Positions 1-8,087 of a DNA stretch of 30,570 nt are shown piece after piece; the stretch's first letter is position 1; every line of letters starts with the position of its first letter. The position numbers and the translations under genes were made by a program. A model generated the notes under the pieces. The model did no database searches, had not been told where the DNA came from, and saw nothing but the letters and a program-made list of their open reading frames with translations. Source of the DNA: an uncultured Clostridia bacterium (lineage in GTDB: Bacteria > Bacillota > Clostridia > Christensenellales > Pumilibacteraceae); the NCBI GenBank assembly GCA_947086925.1, contig CAMUAL010000022.1, positions 1 through 30,570 of the forward strand. The letters are read 5' to 3'.

Positions 1-72
1 AAAGTATAACTCTTAATAATTTAGTTTTTTAATTCCCTATGGGAAGTGCGCTTTTCGGAGTACCTTTGTTTT

Positions 73-963
73 TTATAATGCCGAGCGGATATCTTTGCCC
101 TTTATTGCCACCGCATACGAAAGCGACTTGTCGAACAGTCGGCTGTAAATGCGTTCGCCGTAACGGGTTAAAATATCGTTGTGTCCTAAGTTGGTTGTTA
201 TAAGGGTAAGTTTGCCGATGGTGTTTCGCTCGTTAATTACCTGATACAGATATTCGATTGTTACGTTTTTAAGTATGCTTTCGGTTCCGAGGTCGTCTAT
301 TACCAAAAGCGCACAGTCAATCATTGGGTCGAGATATTCGTATTTATCGTTATCGAAAGAAGTATGAAATTTCAAAAAGCGGTTATTTGCCGAAAATGCG
401 GTAAGTGCCATTACGCTCATGCCGCGCTCCAAAACTTTTTGAACGGCACAGCCCGCTAAATACGTTTTGCCGTTTCCCGTGCTTCCGCTTATAACAAGGC
501 AACGCTTTTTATTGTTCGGATAGTTTGAGCAAATTGTGGCTATATTGCCGAACAGCTTACGGTATTCGTCGGCTTTTTCGCCGTAAACCGAATAATCGAC
601 TTCTTCGAACTTGTGCAGGGGGATTCCTATTTCGCCCGTTTGCGAGGCGATTGAAAGTTTAACCGCGCAGTCGCAGAACCGCCCGTTTACTCTCCCCGTG
701 TCGCCGCACACTTTGCAGTTGGGGGCGGGGGGAACAAGTCCCGTACTTTTGCGTATTTTTTTGTTTTGCGCTTCGAGTTCGCTCAGATTCCGCTCGTTTA
801 TTTTTTCGCCTTTTGCTTTTTTCAGTTTAAGCTCGCGCAAGCTAAGCTCGCACTTTTTAAACTCGGCGTTTTGTTCCATTAAGTCGAGTTCGGCTTGTTC
901 GTATTCGGATATACGCCTACGGTAATCGGAAACTATTTTCCGTACTGCCTGAGAGTAGTTCAT
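73..963 (-). CDS. dnaC: DnaC/DnaI-type replicative helicase loader (AAA+ ATPase)
   Basis: This 296-residue protein is expected to load the DnaB helicase onto DNA during replication initiation or restart. The first 75 or so residues are highly charged and probably coiled coil. A CxxC...CxC cluster (Cys83, Cys86, Cys97, Cys99) follows and resembles the zinc-binding element of DnaI-type loaders. The AAA+ core has Walker A GSTGNGKT at 160-167, Walker B LLVIDDLGTE at 219-228, a sensor-1 stretch LITTN near 254-258, and an arginine-rich RIYSRL at 271-276. It lies 3 nt downstream of the DnaD-domain gene in the leftward direction, with a GAGGAGCT ribosome binding site inside that gene's 3' end. The two genes are therefore one operon, the usual Bacillota primosome arrangement. 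The fold assignment is firm. Whether it is closer to DnaC or DnaI is not decided. Confidence 0.93.
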   Translation of the reverse strand: MNYSQAVRKIVSDYRRRISEYEQAELDLMEQNAEFKKCELSLRELKLKKAKGEKINERNLSELEAQNKKIRKSTGLVPPAPNCKVCGDTGRVNGRFCDCAVKLSIASQTGEIGIPLHKFEEVDYSVYGEKADEYRKLFGNIATICSNYPNNKKRCLVISGSTGNGKTYLAGCAVQKVLERGMSVMALTAFSANNRFLKFHTSFDNDKYEYLDPMIDCALLVIDDLGTESILKNVTIEYLYQVINERNTIGKLTLITTNLGHNDILTRYGERIYSRLFDKSLSYAVAIKGKDIRSAL

Positions 964-966
964 GTT

Positions 967-2382
967 TTACAGCTCCTCGTTCAGTTTTGCAAATGCCGCA
1001 TTCAGCTCGTCCGCAGAAAAATCGGTAACTACATGCGTTTCCGTTTTCGACTGCGGGGGAGCGGACACTCCCGCTTTCTCGGCTTCCGAAATAGTATGTA
1101 TGCCTTTATCGTGCCACGCGGCGAGTACTGCATTTAAATAGGCAATGGGACTTTCGGCTTGTTTGCTGAGCGACGCGGCGTAGGTTATAACGTCGATAGG
1201 CATGTTCCAACCGTATGTCCAGGTGCGGTAATAGTCGCGGTCACGGGTGGATACCGTGCGGTTTACGCCCGCCGCCTCGAAAATTTCTTTTATTTCATCG
1301 TCCGACTTTGCCGCTTCCGAAACAAACTGCGAAATGCTCTCGCTTGTAATACAGCCCTTTTTGTAGAACTTCTTTAAAGTGTCGTTCATTGCCTCCAAAG
1401 TTCTGAGTCCGTGCTTAAAGCAGTAGTCGGCAATGTTAAGCAGAGTTTCGGCGTCGAATCCCATATCGAGCCATTTAAGAGTATAAGTTTCTATCTCGTA
1501 GTCCATCTGCTCGTAATACACGCCTATTATGCCGTTGATTTTTTTCGTAAGCTCGTAAAGGTCGGCGCGGCGACTTTCGTATCCGTTAATCTCCGATAGG
1601 GTGGTGAATTGAAGTTCGTAGTATTTGGTAAGCTTGCTGTCAAGCTTTTGCATGCCGCCTTTTTTTACCTGCTTAGCCACCTGTATAACCGTTTCGGGCT
1701 TGAATCCGAAACTTTTCCATTTTGCAAAAAGCCTTTTGTCTTCGTGGTCGATAACACGTTTGCCTACGGCTTTTACTACCGCTTTCAAATCGCCGTCGAG
1801 AAGGTCGAGCTCCTCTATTTTTTCGTTTACGCGGTCGAATGTTATGTATCCTTCGGCGGCGAAATTCCTTGCCACCGTTACTATGTACGAGTAATTTATA
1901 TCCTCGCCTTTAAGACGCTTGCAGTATCCTATTATGGTGAGCATTGCCTCGACTTCTATGTTGTAAGTTTCCATAACCGTGTAGTATTCGTTGTATTCGC
2001 CGGGCAGAATATTGCGGTTGGGGAATATGGCGTGCAGTTGGTCGTTAAAGGCACGGTATTTTTCTTTGCTGAATTTCCGTATCTGACGGCTGCGGCTTAC
2101 CACGGGCAGATATTCCGCCTGCTTGCCGCTTTCGTCCATATGAATAAGCCCTTGTTCCTGCCAATATGCAAACGCCTCCGCCACCGTCTTTTCGTCGGTG
2201 TAAAGTTTGAGCGCAAGGGTGTTGAAATCGTTGTCGGGGTCGCTGAGCGCGGCATACATACCCGTAAGATAAATCTTAACGTACATCTCGGGCGCGGAAG
2301 GCATGTATTCGGTAATAAACGTGCCGTCTACGGTAATCTTCTGCTTGCTTATTAAATTTTCTCCGAGTCGTATTGCGCCCAT
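967..2382 (-). CDS. DnaD-domain primosome protein
   Basis: This is a replication-initiation protein of the DnaD/DnaB(Bacillus) superfamily, 471 residues from the chosen start. The N-terminal 90 or so residues look like a winged-helix domain. Two DnaD-like helical regions follow. The C-terminal one carries YLNAVLAAW, which matches the family YxxxIxxxW motif with Val for Ile, preceded by YYRTWTYGWNMPIDVI. An earlier YIVTVARNF is a weaker version. The length and the two repeats resemble Bacillus DnaB more than short DnaD. An in-frame ATG at 2406 exists, but only the ATG at 2382 has a ribosome binding site (AGAGGA, about 6 nt upstream), so 2382 is taken as the start. The helicase loader is directly downstream in the same operon. 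Transcription probably starts from the promoter at 2423-2451. Confidence 0.9.
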   Translation of the reverse strand: MGAIRLGENLISKQKITVDGTFITEYMPSAPEMYVKIYLTGMYAALSDPDNDFNTLALKLYTDEKTVAEAFAYWQEQGLIHMDESGKQAEYLPVVSRSRQIRKFSKEKYRAFNDQLHAIFPNRNILPGEYNEYYTVMETYNIEVEAMLTIIGYCKRLKGEDINYSYIVTVARNFAAEGYITFDRVNEKIEELDLLDGDLKAVVKAVGKRVIDHEDKRLFAKWKSFGFKPETVIQVAKQVKKGGMQKLDSKLTKYYELQFTTLSEINGYESRRADLYELTKKINGIIGVYYEQMDYEIETYTLKWLDMGFDAETLLNIADYCFKHGLRTLEAMNDTLKKFYKKGCITSESISQFVSEAAKSDDEIKEIFEAAGVNRTVSTRDRDYYRTWTYGWNMPIDVITYAASLSKQAESPIAYLNAVLAAWHDKGIHTISEAEKAGVSAPPQSKTETHVVTDFSADELNAAFAKLNEEL

Positions 2383-2422
2383 GACTTTTCCTCTTTGTAA
2401 TAACATTTAACCGTGGACTTAT

Positions 2423-2451
2423 ACTATACCATTTCCGCCGCAAAAGTTCAA
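2423..2451 (-). promoter_or_regulatory. Sigma-A-type promoter of the primosome operon
   Basis: On the minus strand, TTGAAC (2446-2451) and TATAGT (2423-2428) are separated by exactly 17 bp. The expected start, near 2416, gives a leader of about 34 nt before the ATG at 2382. Fit to consensus is good, but it has not been tested. Confidence 0.65.
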
Positions 2452-2521
2452 GTGTTTTACCGTAAAAATAAAAAGCGGGAAGAATAAATACAAAAGTTTG
2501 TTTATGGCAAAATAAGGATTG

Positions 2522-2563
2522 AAAAAGCGGTCGGGGCTAACAAAATTCCTCGACTGCTTTTTT
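2522..2563 (+). terminator. Orphan intrinsic-terminator-like hairpin between divergent promoters
   Basis: The arms AAAAAGCGGTCGGGG (2522-2536) and CCTCGACTGCTTTTT (2548-2562) pair over 15 bp in a plus-strand transcript, with two G-U wobbles, and run into a T tract. In a minus-strand transcript the same positions become A-C mismatches, so the plus strand is the functional direction. No plus-strand gene lies upstream within the spacer. It could stop antisense transcription or end a short unannotated RNA. Confidence 0.55.
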
Positions 2564-2584
2564 GGCTGTATGCAATTATACTAC

Positions 2585-2614
2585 TTTACATTTGGGGTAA
2601 TATTATGATATAAT
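2585..2614 (+). promoter_or_regulatory. Extended -10 promoter ahead of the 2650 gene
   Basis: TTTACA (2585-2590) and a perfect TATAAT (2609-2614), preceded by TGA, are spaced 18 bp apart. The predicted start near 2621 gives a 5' leader of about 29 nt to the ATG at 2650. It likely drives the row of plus-strand genes that follows. Confidence 0.7.
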
Positions 2615-2649
2615 AAATTATGTATGCGCCTTGCATATGCGGAGAAAGA

Positions 2650-3240
2650 ATGACAAACGTATTCGGAGAAAAAGAAAAACAAGCGGCGAAAAAGGAAAAA
2701 CAGGTGCTGTTTTGGGTGTGGTTTGCCGTGCTCGTGGTTGCGGTAGCGGTGGTGGCAACCTGCGCAATAGTGGCAACTTACCGCGTAAGCGTGCTCCGCG
2801 ACCGCAGTTTAACGGCATTGCTCGGAAGCGTTGCGGCGATTGTCGCAATATTGTTTTCGTGTTACAGCCTGTTCTTTTTTTCGATAAAGTATAAGCTTAC
2901 CCGCAAATTCGTTAAAATGTTGCGTGAAATGGACCGCGGATTAAAGGACGAATTCGACGCAAAGTTTATCGGGTACGACGATTCCGTCACAATGAAAGAC
3001 GGCGTGTACTTTTATTCTATGGTGCTGAAAACCAAACCCTTGCGCCGCGACGACATAGACGAGCGCAAACTTTTGGTAGAACAGACCGTGCCTAAGCTTA
3101 AACTTAACTCGGGCGCAAAGTTAAAGCTTATAAGTCATGCCAACATTTTGGTGTCTTACGAAATTATCGATAATTCGCCGCCTGCCGAAAAAGAAGAAGC
3201 AATAAGCGCCGAGTCGGAAGCCGAAACGCCTAAACATTAA
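2650..3240 (+). CDS. Hypothetical two-helix membrane protein
   Basis: I do not recognise the family. The 196-residue product has a charged Lys/Glu N-terminus (about 15 residues), two hydrophobic segments (roughly residues 18-42 and 55-78), then a soluble region of about 115 residues that ends in an acidic tail (EKEEAISAESEAE). The soluble part contains alternating beta-like stretches such as MKDGVYFYSMVLKTK. Both termini are probably cytoplasmic. ATG 2650 is chosen because GGAGAAAG lies just upstream; the alternative ATG at 2620 would start at or before the predicted transcription start. The next gene begins 43 nt later on the same strand, so co-transcription with the ACT-domain gene is plausible. 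No function can be given. Confidence 0.8.
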   Translation: MTNVFGEKEKQAAKKEKQVLFWVWFAVLVVAVAVVATCAIVATYRVSVLRDRSLTALLGSVAAIVAILFSCYSLFFFSIKYKLTRKFVKMLREMDRGLKDEFDAKFIGYDDSVTMKDGVYFYSMVLKTKPLRRDDIDERKLLVEQTVPKLKLNSGAKLKLISHANILVSYEIIDNSPPAEKEEAISAESEAETPKH

Positions 3241-3283
3241 AAGAGCAACCAAAAAAACTGCAATAAAAAACGGAGAATAAACA

Positions 3284-3547
3284 ATGAAAGCGGTAGTTAC
3301 CGTAGTAGGAAAAGACAAAAAGGGAATAATCGCAAACGTAACCGCATTTTTGGCGGCGGCGGGTGCGAACGTGGAAGACATCAGCCAAACCGTACTGCAA
3401 GATTGGTTCGCCATGATTATGCTTGTCGAAACGGGCAACGCGACCGTATCGGAACTGCGCGCGGGCGCGGAAAAGCTTGGTAAAAAAGAGGGCGTGAATA
3501 TTTCGGTACAGCATGAAGATATATTCACCGCAATGCACAGAATATAG
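3284..3547 (+). CDS. ACT-domain protein (UPF0237 type)
   Basis: This 87-residue protein is a single ACT domain, a fold that binds amino acids or other small effectors as a dimer. The opening MKAVVTVVGKDKKGIIANVT and the following NVEDISQTVLQDWFAMIML match the stand-alone ACT proteins of the UPF0237/COG3830 group. A ribosome binding site ACGGAGAA precedes the ATG. The next gene, a UPF0210 protein, starts 11 nt after the stop. This pair is conserved as neighbours across many Bacillota and Archaea, so the ACT protein is probably a sensor or partner of the UPF0210 protein (inference). The family has no settled biochemical role. Confidence 0.92.
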   Translation: MKAVVTVVGKDKKGIIANVTAFLAAAGANVEDISQTVLQDWFAMIMLVETGNATVSELRAGAEKLGKKEGVNISVQHEDIFTAMHRI

Positions 3548-3558
3548 GCGGCGGGTAA

Positions 3559-4920
3559 ATGATAAATTTCAACAAAAACGAAATACTCGAAACGGTGAGC
3601 ATGATAGACAACGAGAATCTCGACGTGCGCACCATAACAATGGCTTTGTCGCTTTTCGACTGTGTGGGGCGGACAGCCGACGAAACCGCCGAGTTGGTTT
3701 ATAAAAAGATAGTAAACAAAGCAAAACGTCTTGTGGAAACTGGCAACGAGATAGCCGCGGAATACGGCGTTCCCATTGTGAACAAGCGAGTGTCGGTTAC
3801 TCCCGTAAGTTTGATAGGCGCGAAAAACGGCGGCTACGGAAAAATCGCCGCGGCTATGGATAAAGCGGCGCAAGAAATAGGAATCGATTTTATAGGCGGC
3901 TATACGGCTCTCGTGCATAAGGGAATGACTGACAGCGAGCGCGAATTTATAGAGAGTATTCCGAATGCCGTTGCATCGACAGAAAAAGTCTGTTCGTCGG
4001 TAAACGTGGGCAGTACGCGTAGCGGAATCAACATGGACGCCGTGAAAATCATGGGCGAAAAGATTAAAGAGCTGAGCATGCTCACGGCAAATAGCGGCGG
4101 CATGGGCTGTGCAAAGCTTGTCGTATTCTGCAATGCGGTTGAAGACAACCCGTTTATGGCGGGAGCTTTTACGGGAGTGGGCGAGGGCGACTGCGTTATA
4201 AACGTAGGCGTATCGGGACCCGGCGTTGTAAGCAGCGCGCTTAAAAAATTAGGCAAATCTGCGGATATTTCCGCTGTTGCCGAGGCGATAAAACGCACGG
4301 CGTTTAAAATAACGCGCGTGGGTCAGCTTGTGGCGACCGAGGCGGCAAAGCGGCTCGGGGCTCAGTTCGGAATAGTGGATTTAAGTCTTGCGCCTACGCC
4401 CAAAGTGGGCGACAGCGTGGCGCAGATTCTCGAAGAAATGGGACTTGCGAGCGTAGGCGCGGCGGGTACCACCGCGTGTCTTGCAATACTCAACGACGCG
4501 GTTAAAAAAGGCGGAGTTATGGCGTCGAGCAGCGTAGGCGGACTCAGCGGCGCGTTTATTCCCGTTTCGGAAGACGCGGGCATGATTAAAGCGGTTCGCT
4601 CGGGCACTCTCACACTCGAAAAGTTGGAGGCTATGACTTGCGTGTGCAGTGTGGGACTCGACATGATAGCCGTTCCGGGCGATACAAGCGCGGCAACCAT
4701 AAGCGGAATTATAGCCGACGAGTGCGCGATAGGCATGATAAACAACAAGACTACGGCGGTGCGTATAATACCCGCGCCGAATAAAAAGGTGGGCGACGAA
4801 ATCGAATTCGGCGGACTTTTGGGGACTGCCCCCGTAATGCCCGTAAACGCGAGCGACCAGTCGGAATTTATAAATCGCGGCGGCAGAGTTCCCGCACCCA
4901 TACATTCATTGAAAAATTAG
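3559..4920 (+). CDS. UPF0210 / PFL-like family protein
   Basis: The 453-residue product matches the UPF0210 (COG2848) family, often annotated 'PFL family protein' because of a barrel fold like that of pyruvate formate-lyase. Recognisable stretches are LDVRTITMALSLFDC near the N-terminus, NVGSTRSGINMDAV near 150, VVFCNAVEDNPFMAGAFTG near 190, and a Gly/Ala-rich C-terminal half ending RGGRVPAPIHSLKN. The length is typical for the family (about 450). I see no glycyl-radical motif of the RVxGY type at the C-terminus, so radical chemistry should not be assumed. It is translationally close to the ACT protein (11-nt gap), which probably regulates it. The ribosome binding site (GGCGGG) is modest, as expected for coupled translation. 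The function is unknown. Confidence 0.93.
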   Translation: MINFNKNEILETVSMIDNENLDVRTITMALSLFDCVGRTADETAELVYKKIVNKAKRLVETGNEIAAEYGVPIVNKRVSVTPVSLIGAKNGGYGKIAAAMDKAAQEIGIDFIGGYTALVHKGMTDSEREFIESIPNAVASTEKVCSSVNVGSTRSGINMDAVKIMGEKIKELSMLTANSGGMGCAKLVVFCNAVEDNPFMAGAFTGVGEGDCVINVGVSGPGVVSSALKKLGKSADISAVAEAIKRTAFKITRVGQLVATEAAKRLGAQFGIVDLSLAPTPKVGDSVAQILEEMGLASVGAAGTTACLAILNDAVKKGGVMASSSVGGLSGAFIPVSEDAGMIKAVRSGTLTLEKLEAMTCVCSVGLDMIAVPGDTSAATISGIIADECAIGMINNKTTAVRIIPAPNKKVGDEIEFGGLLGTAPVMPVNASDQSEFINRGGRVPAPIHSLKN

Positions 4921-4972
4921 CGGCAACGCGATAAAAACCAAATTCTGAAAATCAAAGTCGGAGATATAAAAA

Positions 4973-6748
4973 ATGAAAAGAAGCGAAGTTCAGCAAAAAG
5001 ATTTATGGCGCACGGAAGACATTTTTACTTCCGCAGTCGAGTGGGAAAAAGAATTTTCCGAGGTAAACAAGGCTCTGCCGTCTATTCTTTCGTACAAGGG
5101 TAAACTCGGCGATAAATACGAGTTTATGGCGTGCATGGAGTTAAACAGCGGCATAATGCAAAGATTAGAGCGGCTTTACTGTTATGCTCACTTAAAGCAC
5201 GACGAAAACGGAAGCGACGAGACGGGACTCGGCTTTTACAGTCGCGCCGAAAATTTATACATGCATTACTGCACTTACTCGTCGTTTATCACTCCCGAAC
5301 TCGGCGAGCTTGACGAAGTAACGCTTTCGGCATATCAGAGCGACCCCGACCTTAAAACGTACAGCTATATGTTAAGCGAAATACGCCGCAGTAAGCGTCA
5401 TATTCTGTCGGCGGCGGAGGAGCGTCTGCTCGCGCTCGGACAAACCGTTTATTCGGGCTTTACAAACGTGTTCGGCATGATAAACAATGTTGATATGCCG
5501 TTTCCTAAAATAGATATAAACGGCAAAAAAACACGTCTTACTCACGGACTTTACTCGCAGTGTCTTTGTTCACCCGATGTGAATTTGCGCAAAAAAGCGT
5601 TCGAGGGAATGTACAAGGCAATCGGCAGTTTAATAAACACCGTAGCCGCAAACTATGCCGCCTCGGTTGCAAAAGATAACTTTCTTGCCACGGCGCGCGG
5701 CTATAAATCGGCTGTCGAAAAATCCACCGATTCCGACAACGTGCCGGGCGAGGTTTACACAAAGCTCGTAAAAACGGTAGGCGAAAATCTCGAACCCGTG
5801 CACCGCTACGTTGCGCTCAGAAAAAAGATAATGGGCGTTGAAAAACTTCATATGTACGATTTGTACGTTTCCGTTATAAAAGACGCCGACTTAAAGCTAT
5901 CGTTCGACGAGGCGTTCGAGTTGGTGCTTAAAGGTCTTGCGCCCATGGGCGATGAGTACGTGGGGCTTTTAAAAACTGCGCGCGCAAACCGCTGGATGGA
6001 CGTATACGAAACCGAAAATAAGCGTAGCGGCGCGTACAGCATGGGCGTTACGGGAGTGCACCCGTTTGTGCTTTTGAATTACAGCTCGACCGCGCACGAC
6101 GTTTTCACCATTGCGCACGAACTCGGACACTCGCTTCACAGCTACTATTCGTCTAAAAATCAAGACTACGTAAACGCGGATTATTCTATTTTCGTAGCCG
6201 AAGTGGCAAGCACGGTAAACGAAGTTTTACTGCTTAACTACATGCTTAAAAACGAAACGAATCCCGATATGCGCAAATTCTTGCTGTCGTATTATCTCGA
6301 TATGTTTCGCACCACGCTTTTCCGTCAGACCATGTTTGCAGAGTTCGAACTTACCGCCCACACAATGGCGCAGTCGGGTAAGCCGCTTACGGTGGAATCG
6401 CTGTCGCGCGAGTACTACAAACTCAATAAAAAATACTACGGAACAAGCGTTGTGCACGATAAGCAAATCAAGCTCGAATGGGCGCGTATTCCGCACTTTT
6501 ACAGCGCGTTTTACGTTTACAAGTACGCAACGGGCATTACAAGCGCGGTAAACATTGCCCACGCAATTTTATCGGAGGGCGAAAGCGCGGTGCGCCGCTA
6601 TAAGGAAAAGTTCCTTTCGGCTGGCGGAAGCAAGTCGCCTTACGACATTTTGTGCGACGTTGGAGTAGACCTTAAAACGGACGAACCGTACCGCATTGCA
6701 ATGGATGAATTTGCGAAAACTCTCGACGAACTCGAAAAACTTTTTTAA
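4973..6748 (+). CDS. pepF: Oligoendopeptidase F, M3B family metallopeptidase
   Basis: A 591-residue cytoplasmic zinc peptidase that hydrolyses short peptides, with the length usual for PepF (about 600). The zinc site HELGH lies at residues 382-386 within TIAHELGHSLHSYYS, and the third ligand is expected in FVAEVASTVNEVL about 25 residues later. The N-terminal half shows the helical M3B lid (ENLEPVHRYVALRKKIMGVEKLHMYDLYV). The C-terminal YVYKYATGITSAVNIA region is also characteristic. There is no signal peptide. The ATG has GGAGA upstream. It stands 52 nt after the UPF0210 gene with no visible terminator between them, so read-through from the upstream promoter is possible. Confidence 0.97.
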   Translation: MKRSEVQQKDLWRTEDIFTSAVEWEKEFSEVNKALPSILSYKGKLGDKYEFMACMELNSGIMQRLERLYCYAHLKHDENGSDETGLGFYSRAENLYMHYCTYSSFITPELGELDEVTLSAYQSDPDLKTYSYMLSEIRRSKRHILSAAEERLLALGQTVYSGFTNVFGMINNVDMPFPKIDINGKKTRLTHGLYSQCLCSPDVNLRKKAFEGMYKAIGSLINTVAANYAASVAKDNFLATARGYKSAVEKSTDSDNVPGEVYTKLVKTVGENLEPVHRYVALRKKIMGVEKLHMYDLYVSVIKDADLKLSFDEAFELVLKGLAPMGDEYVGLLKTARANRWMDVYETENKRSGAYSMGVTGVHPFVLLNYSSTAHDVFTIAHELGHSLHSYYSSKNQDYVNADYSIFVAEVASTVNEVLLLNYMLKNETNPDMRKFLLSYYLDMFRTTLFRQTMFAEFELTAHTMAQSGKPLTVESLSREYYKLNKKYYGTSVVHDKQIKLEWARIPHFYSAFYVYKYATGITSAVNIAHAILSEGESAVRRYKEKFLSAGGSKSPYDILCDVGVDLKTDEPYRIAMDEFAKTLDELEKLF

Positions 6749-6818
6749 ATACGGGGTTTGCGGCAAGCACGGTTGGTTTCACGGCAATTCGGCGGGTAAG
6801 GTTATACGGCAATAAAAA

Positions 6819-7772
6819 ATGAAAATTTTCAAGGCAAAAATCAAATATATAGCGTGCGCGGCGGCGGTTGTGTTATCGTTCGCTCTTTCGGGTTGCGGGT
6901 TCGGAGTAATAACCGAACTTAAATCTCAGGACGATAGCGGTTGGGTGTTCGACCTTTATTTTACGGTAGACGTATCGCTCGAAAACACGCTTAACGATTC
7001 CGCATCGTATTCCGAAGTTCACAATAAGCAGTGGACTCTTGCCGATTGGCTGTGCGACTATTTCGACGCGGCGGGGAAGATTTACGGCTTTACTTATGAA
7101 TTTTCGGGTATCAACGCAAAGCGCGACCCGCACGTATACGAGTTTGAAATCACAGTACCCGCAACGGCGGACGAGTCGCTTACCGACGGACTTATTTTGA
7201 AAGGTAACGCCGAAGTAACGGCAAACAACGGGTTTATCCGCACGGTAAGCGTTGTGCGTGACGACCGCTACAACTTTTTCATAACCGACTTCGAAAACTC
7301 CTACCGCAAATATGTTTCGGCGGGCGAAGTGGCGGAAGACTCGAAAACGCTTATGGAAATACTGTTGTTCGGCGTGCAAACCGACAGCGTAAAGCTTGCG
7401 GGAATAACCGAGGCTTTTCCCGAATTACCGATAGACGAATATACTCAAACGATATTAACCGAGTTTTGGCTTGCATCGTCGCGCATGAACGTGGCTTATG
7501 CCGAAAAAGTCGCAACTTCCGACCGTAAGTACGCTTACTATATTTTCGAAAAAGAAATGGGAGACGGCGCGGGAGAAGTGGAGTACGATTACTTTATCGC
7601 AAATCCCACGGGTTGGTATCTTATTGCGATTGCCGCGGGCGGAATAGCGGTTGTAGCGGTTTATTTGTATGCCCGCTACGCAAACAACAAGAAACGCAAA
7701 CCGCCCAAACCCACAACAAAAGATTTATACCCGTATGACCCGTTCGACGGGTACGGCGACCCGTTCGCATAG
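6819..7772 (+). CDS. Lipoprotein with C-terminal membrane helix (LppM-like)
   Basis: The 317-residue product begins with a lipoprotein signal peptide ending in the lipobox LSGC, so Cys26 should be lipidated. The extracytoplasmic part (about 27-260) is mostly beta strands with helices. A second hydrophobic segment WYLIAIAAGGIAVVAVYLYA (about 266-286) is followed by a basic stretch NNKKRK and a Pro/Tyr/Asp-rich tail (DLYPYDPFDGYGDPFA). The general plan, lipobox plus C-terminal helix with a short cytoplasmic tail, resembles LppM-like lipoproteins, but I place it there only tentatively. Its function is unknown. No clear ribosome binding site is near the ATG (TAAGG lies about 17 nt away). The stop is followed directly by repeat-rich spacer DNA. 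Confidence 0.82.
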   Translation: MKIFKAKIKYIACAAAVVLSFALSGCGFGVITELKSQDDSGWVFDLYFTVDVSLENTLNDSASYSEVHNKQWTLADWLCDYFDAAGKIYGFTYEFSGINAKRDPHVYEFEITVPATADESLTDGLILKGNAEVTANNGFIRTVSVVRDDRYNFFITDFENSYRKYVSAGEVAEDSKTLMEILLFGVQTDSVKLAGITEAFPELPIDEYTQTILTEFWLASSRMNVAYAEKVATSDRKYAYYIFEKEMGDGAGEVEYDYFIANPTGWYLIAIAAGGIAVVAVYLYARYANNKKRKPPKPTTKDLYPYDPFDGYGDPFA

Positions 7773-7886
7773 TTTCGGCGGCGTACGGGCGCATCTTAAC
7801 TACTTGGGTGTTCGTTGACTACTCGGTCACGTATCACGCGCGGGCAACGCCCCTGTTGCGCTAATCAGCAACCCGTATGCCTTTAA

Positions 7887-7971
7887 TGTCATTACGAGCG
7901 AAGCCGAGGAATCTTATCCCCCCAAAAACACAAGGGGCAAAAAAAAGACCTCTCCGCTACGGTCGAGGTGA
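7887..7971. repeat. Dispersed repeat copy with imperfect inverted ends (MITE-like)
   Basis: The left end TGTCATTACGAGCGAAGCCG (7887-7906) continues GAGGAATCT. The right end, read in reverse complement, gives GTCACCTCGACCGTAGCGGA, so the ends are imperfect inverted copies. An inner hairpin (CCCCC...GGGG) sits in the middle. Related copies occur at 10057-10164 and 13416-13442 in this window. No coding capacity. Confidence 0.7.
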
Positions 7972-8014
7972 CGGTGAGACGACGGTCGAGGTGACGGTGA
8001 GACGACGGTAGAGG
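7961..8014. repeat. 23-bp tandem repeat, two full copies plus a partial third
   Basis: The unit GGTCGAGGTGACGGTGAGAC+GAC occurs at 7961-7983 and identically at 7984-8006, followed by a diverged partial copy (GGTAGAGG). The unit overlaps the right end of the MITE-like element, so it probably arose by local duplication of that end. Confidence 0.85.
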
Positions 8015-8087
8015 CGATAGCTCCAAAAAAACAGCAAAAAAATCACAGCGGAAAATCGATGAAATAAAAATTAAAGAAGAAACCAAA

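Larger units (their letters stand above)
7773..8087. other. Repeat-rich spacer between the lipoprotein gene and typA
   Basis: This 315-bp non-coding stretch starts with a G/C-rich segment containing a small hairpin (GTTGC...GCAAC, about 7854-7871). It then holds one copy of the dispersed repeat with an inverted partner (7887-7971), and a 23-bp tandem repeat (7961-8014). An A-rich leader then leads to typA. I see no convincing open reading frame, no T-tailed terminator and no clear promoter. The ribosome binding site for typA is weak (AAAGAAGAAA). Confidence 0.7.

Noticed and set aside
1..72. Terminator after the helicase-loader gene
   Set aside because: A short TTCCC/GGGAA hairpin exists, but no T run follows it on the minus strand; the operon may continue beyond the window.
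1609..2355. Long open frame on the plus strand opposite the DnaD gene
   Set aside because: It is antisense to a well-supported gene, has no ribosome binding site, and its hydrophobic Phe/Val-rich product is typical of a shadow frame.
3121..3918. Open frame on the minus strand across the ACT and UPF0210 genes
   Set aside because: It spans two conserved plus-strand genes and shows no domain; a shadow of codon usage.
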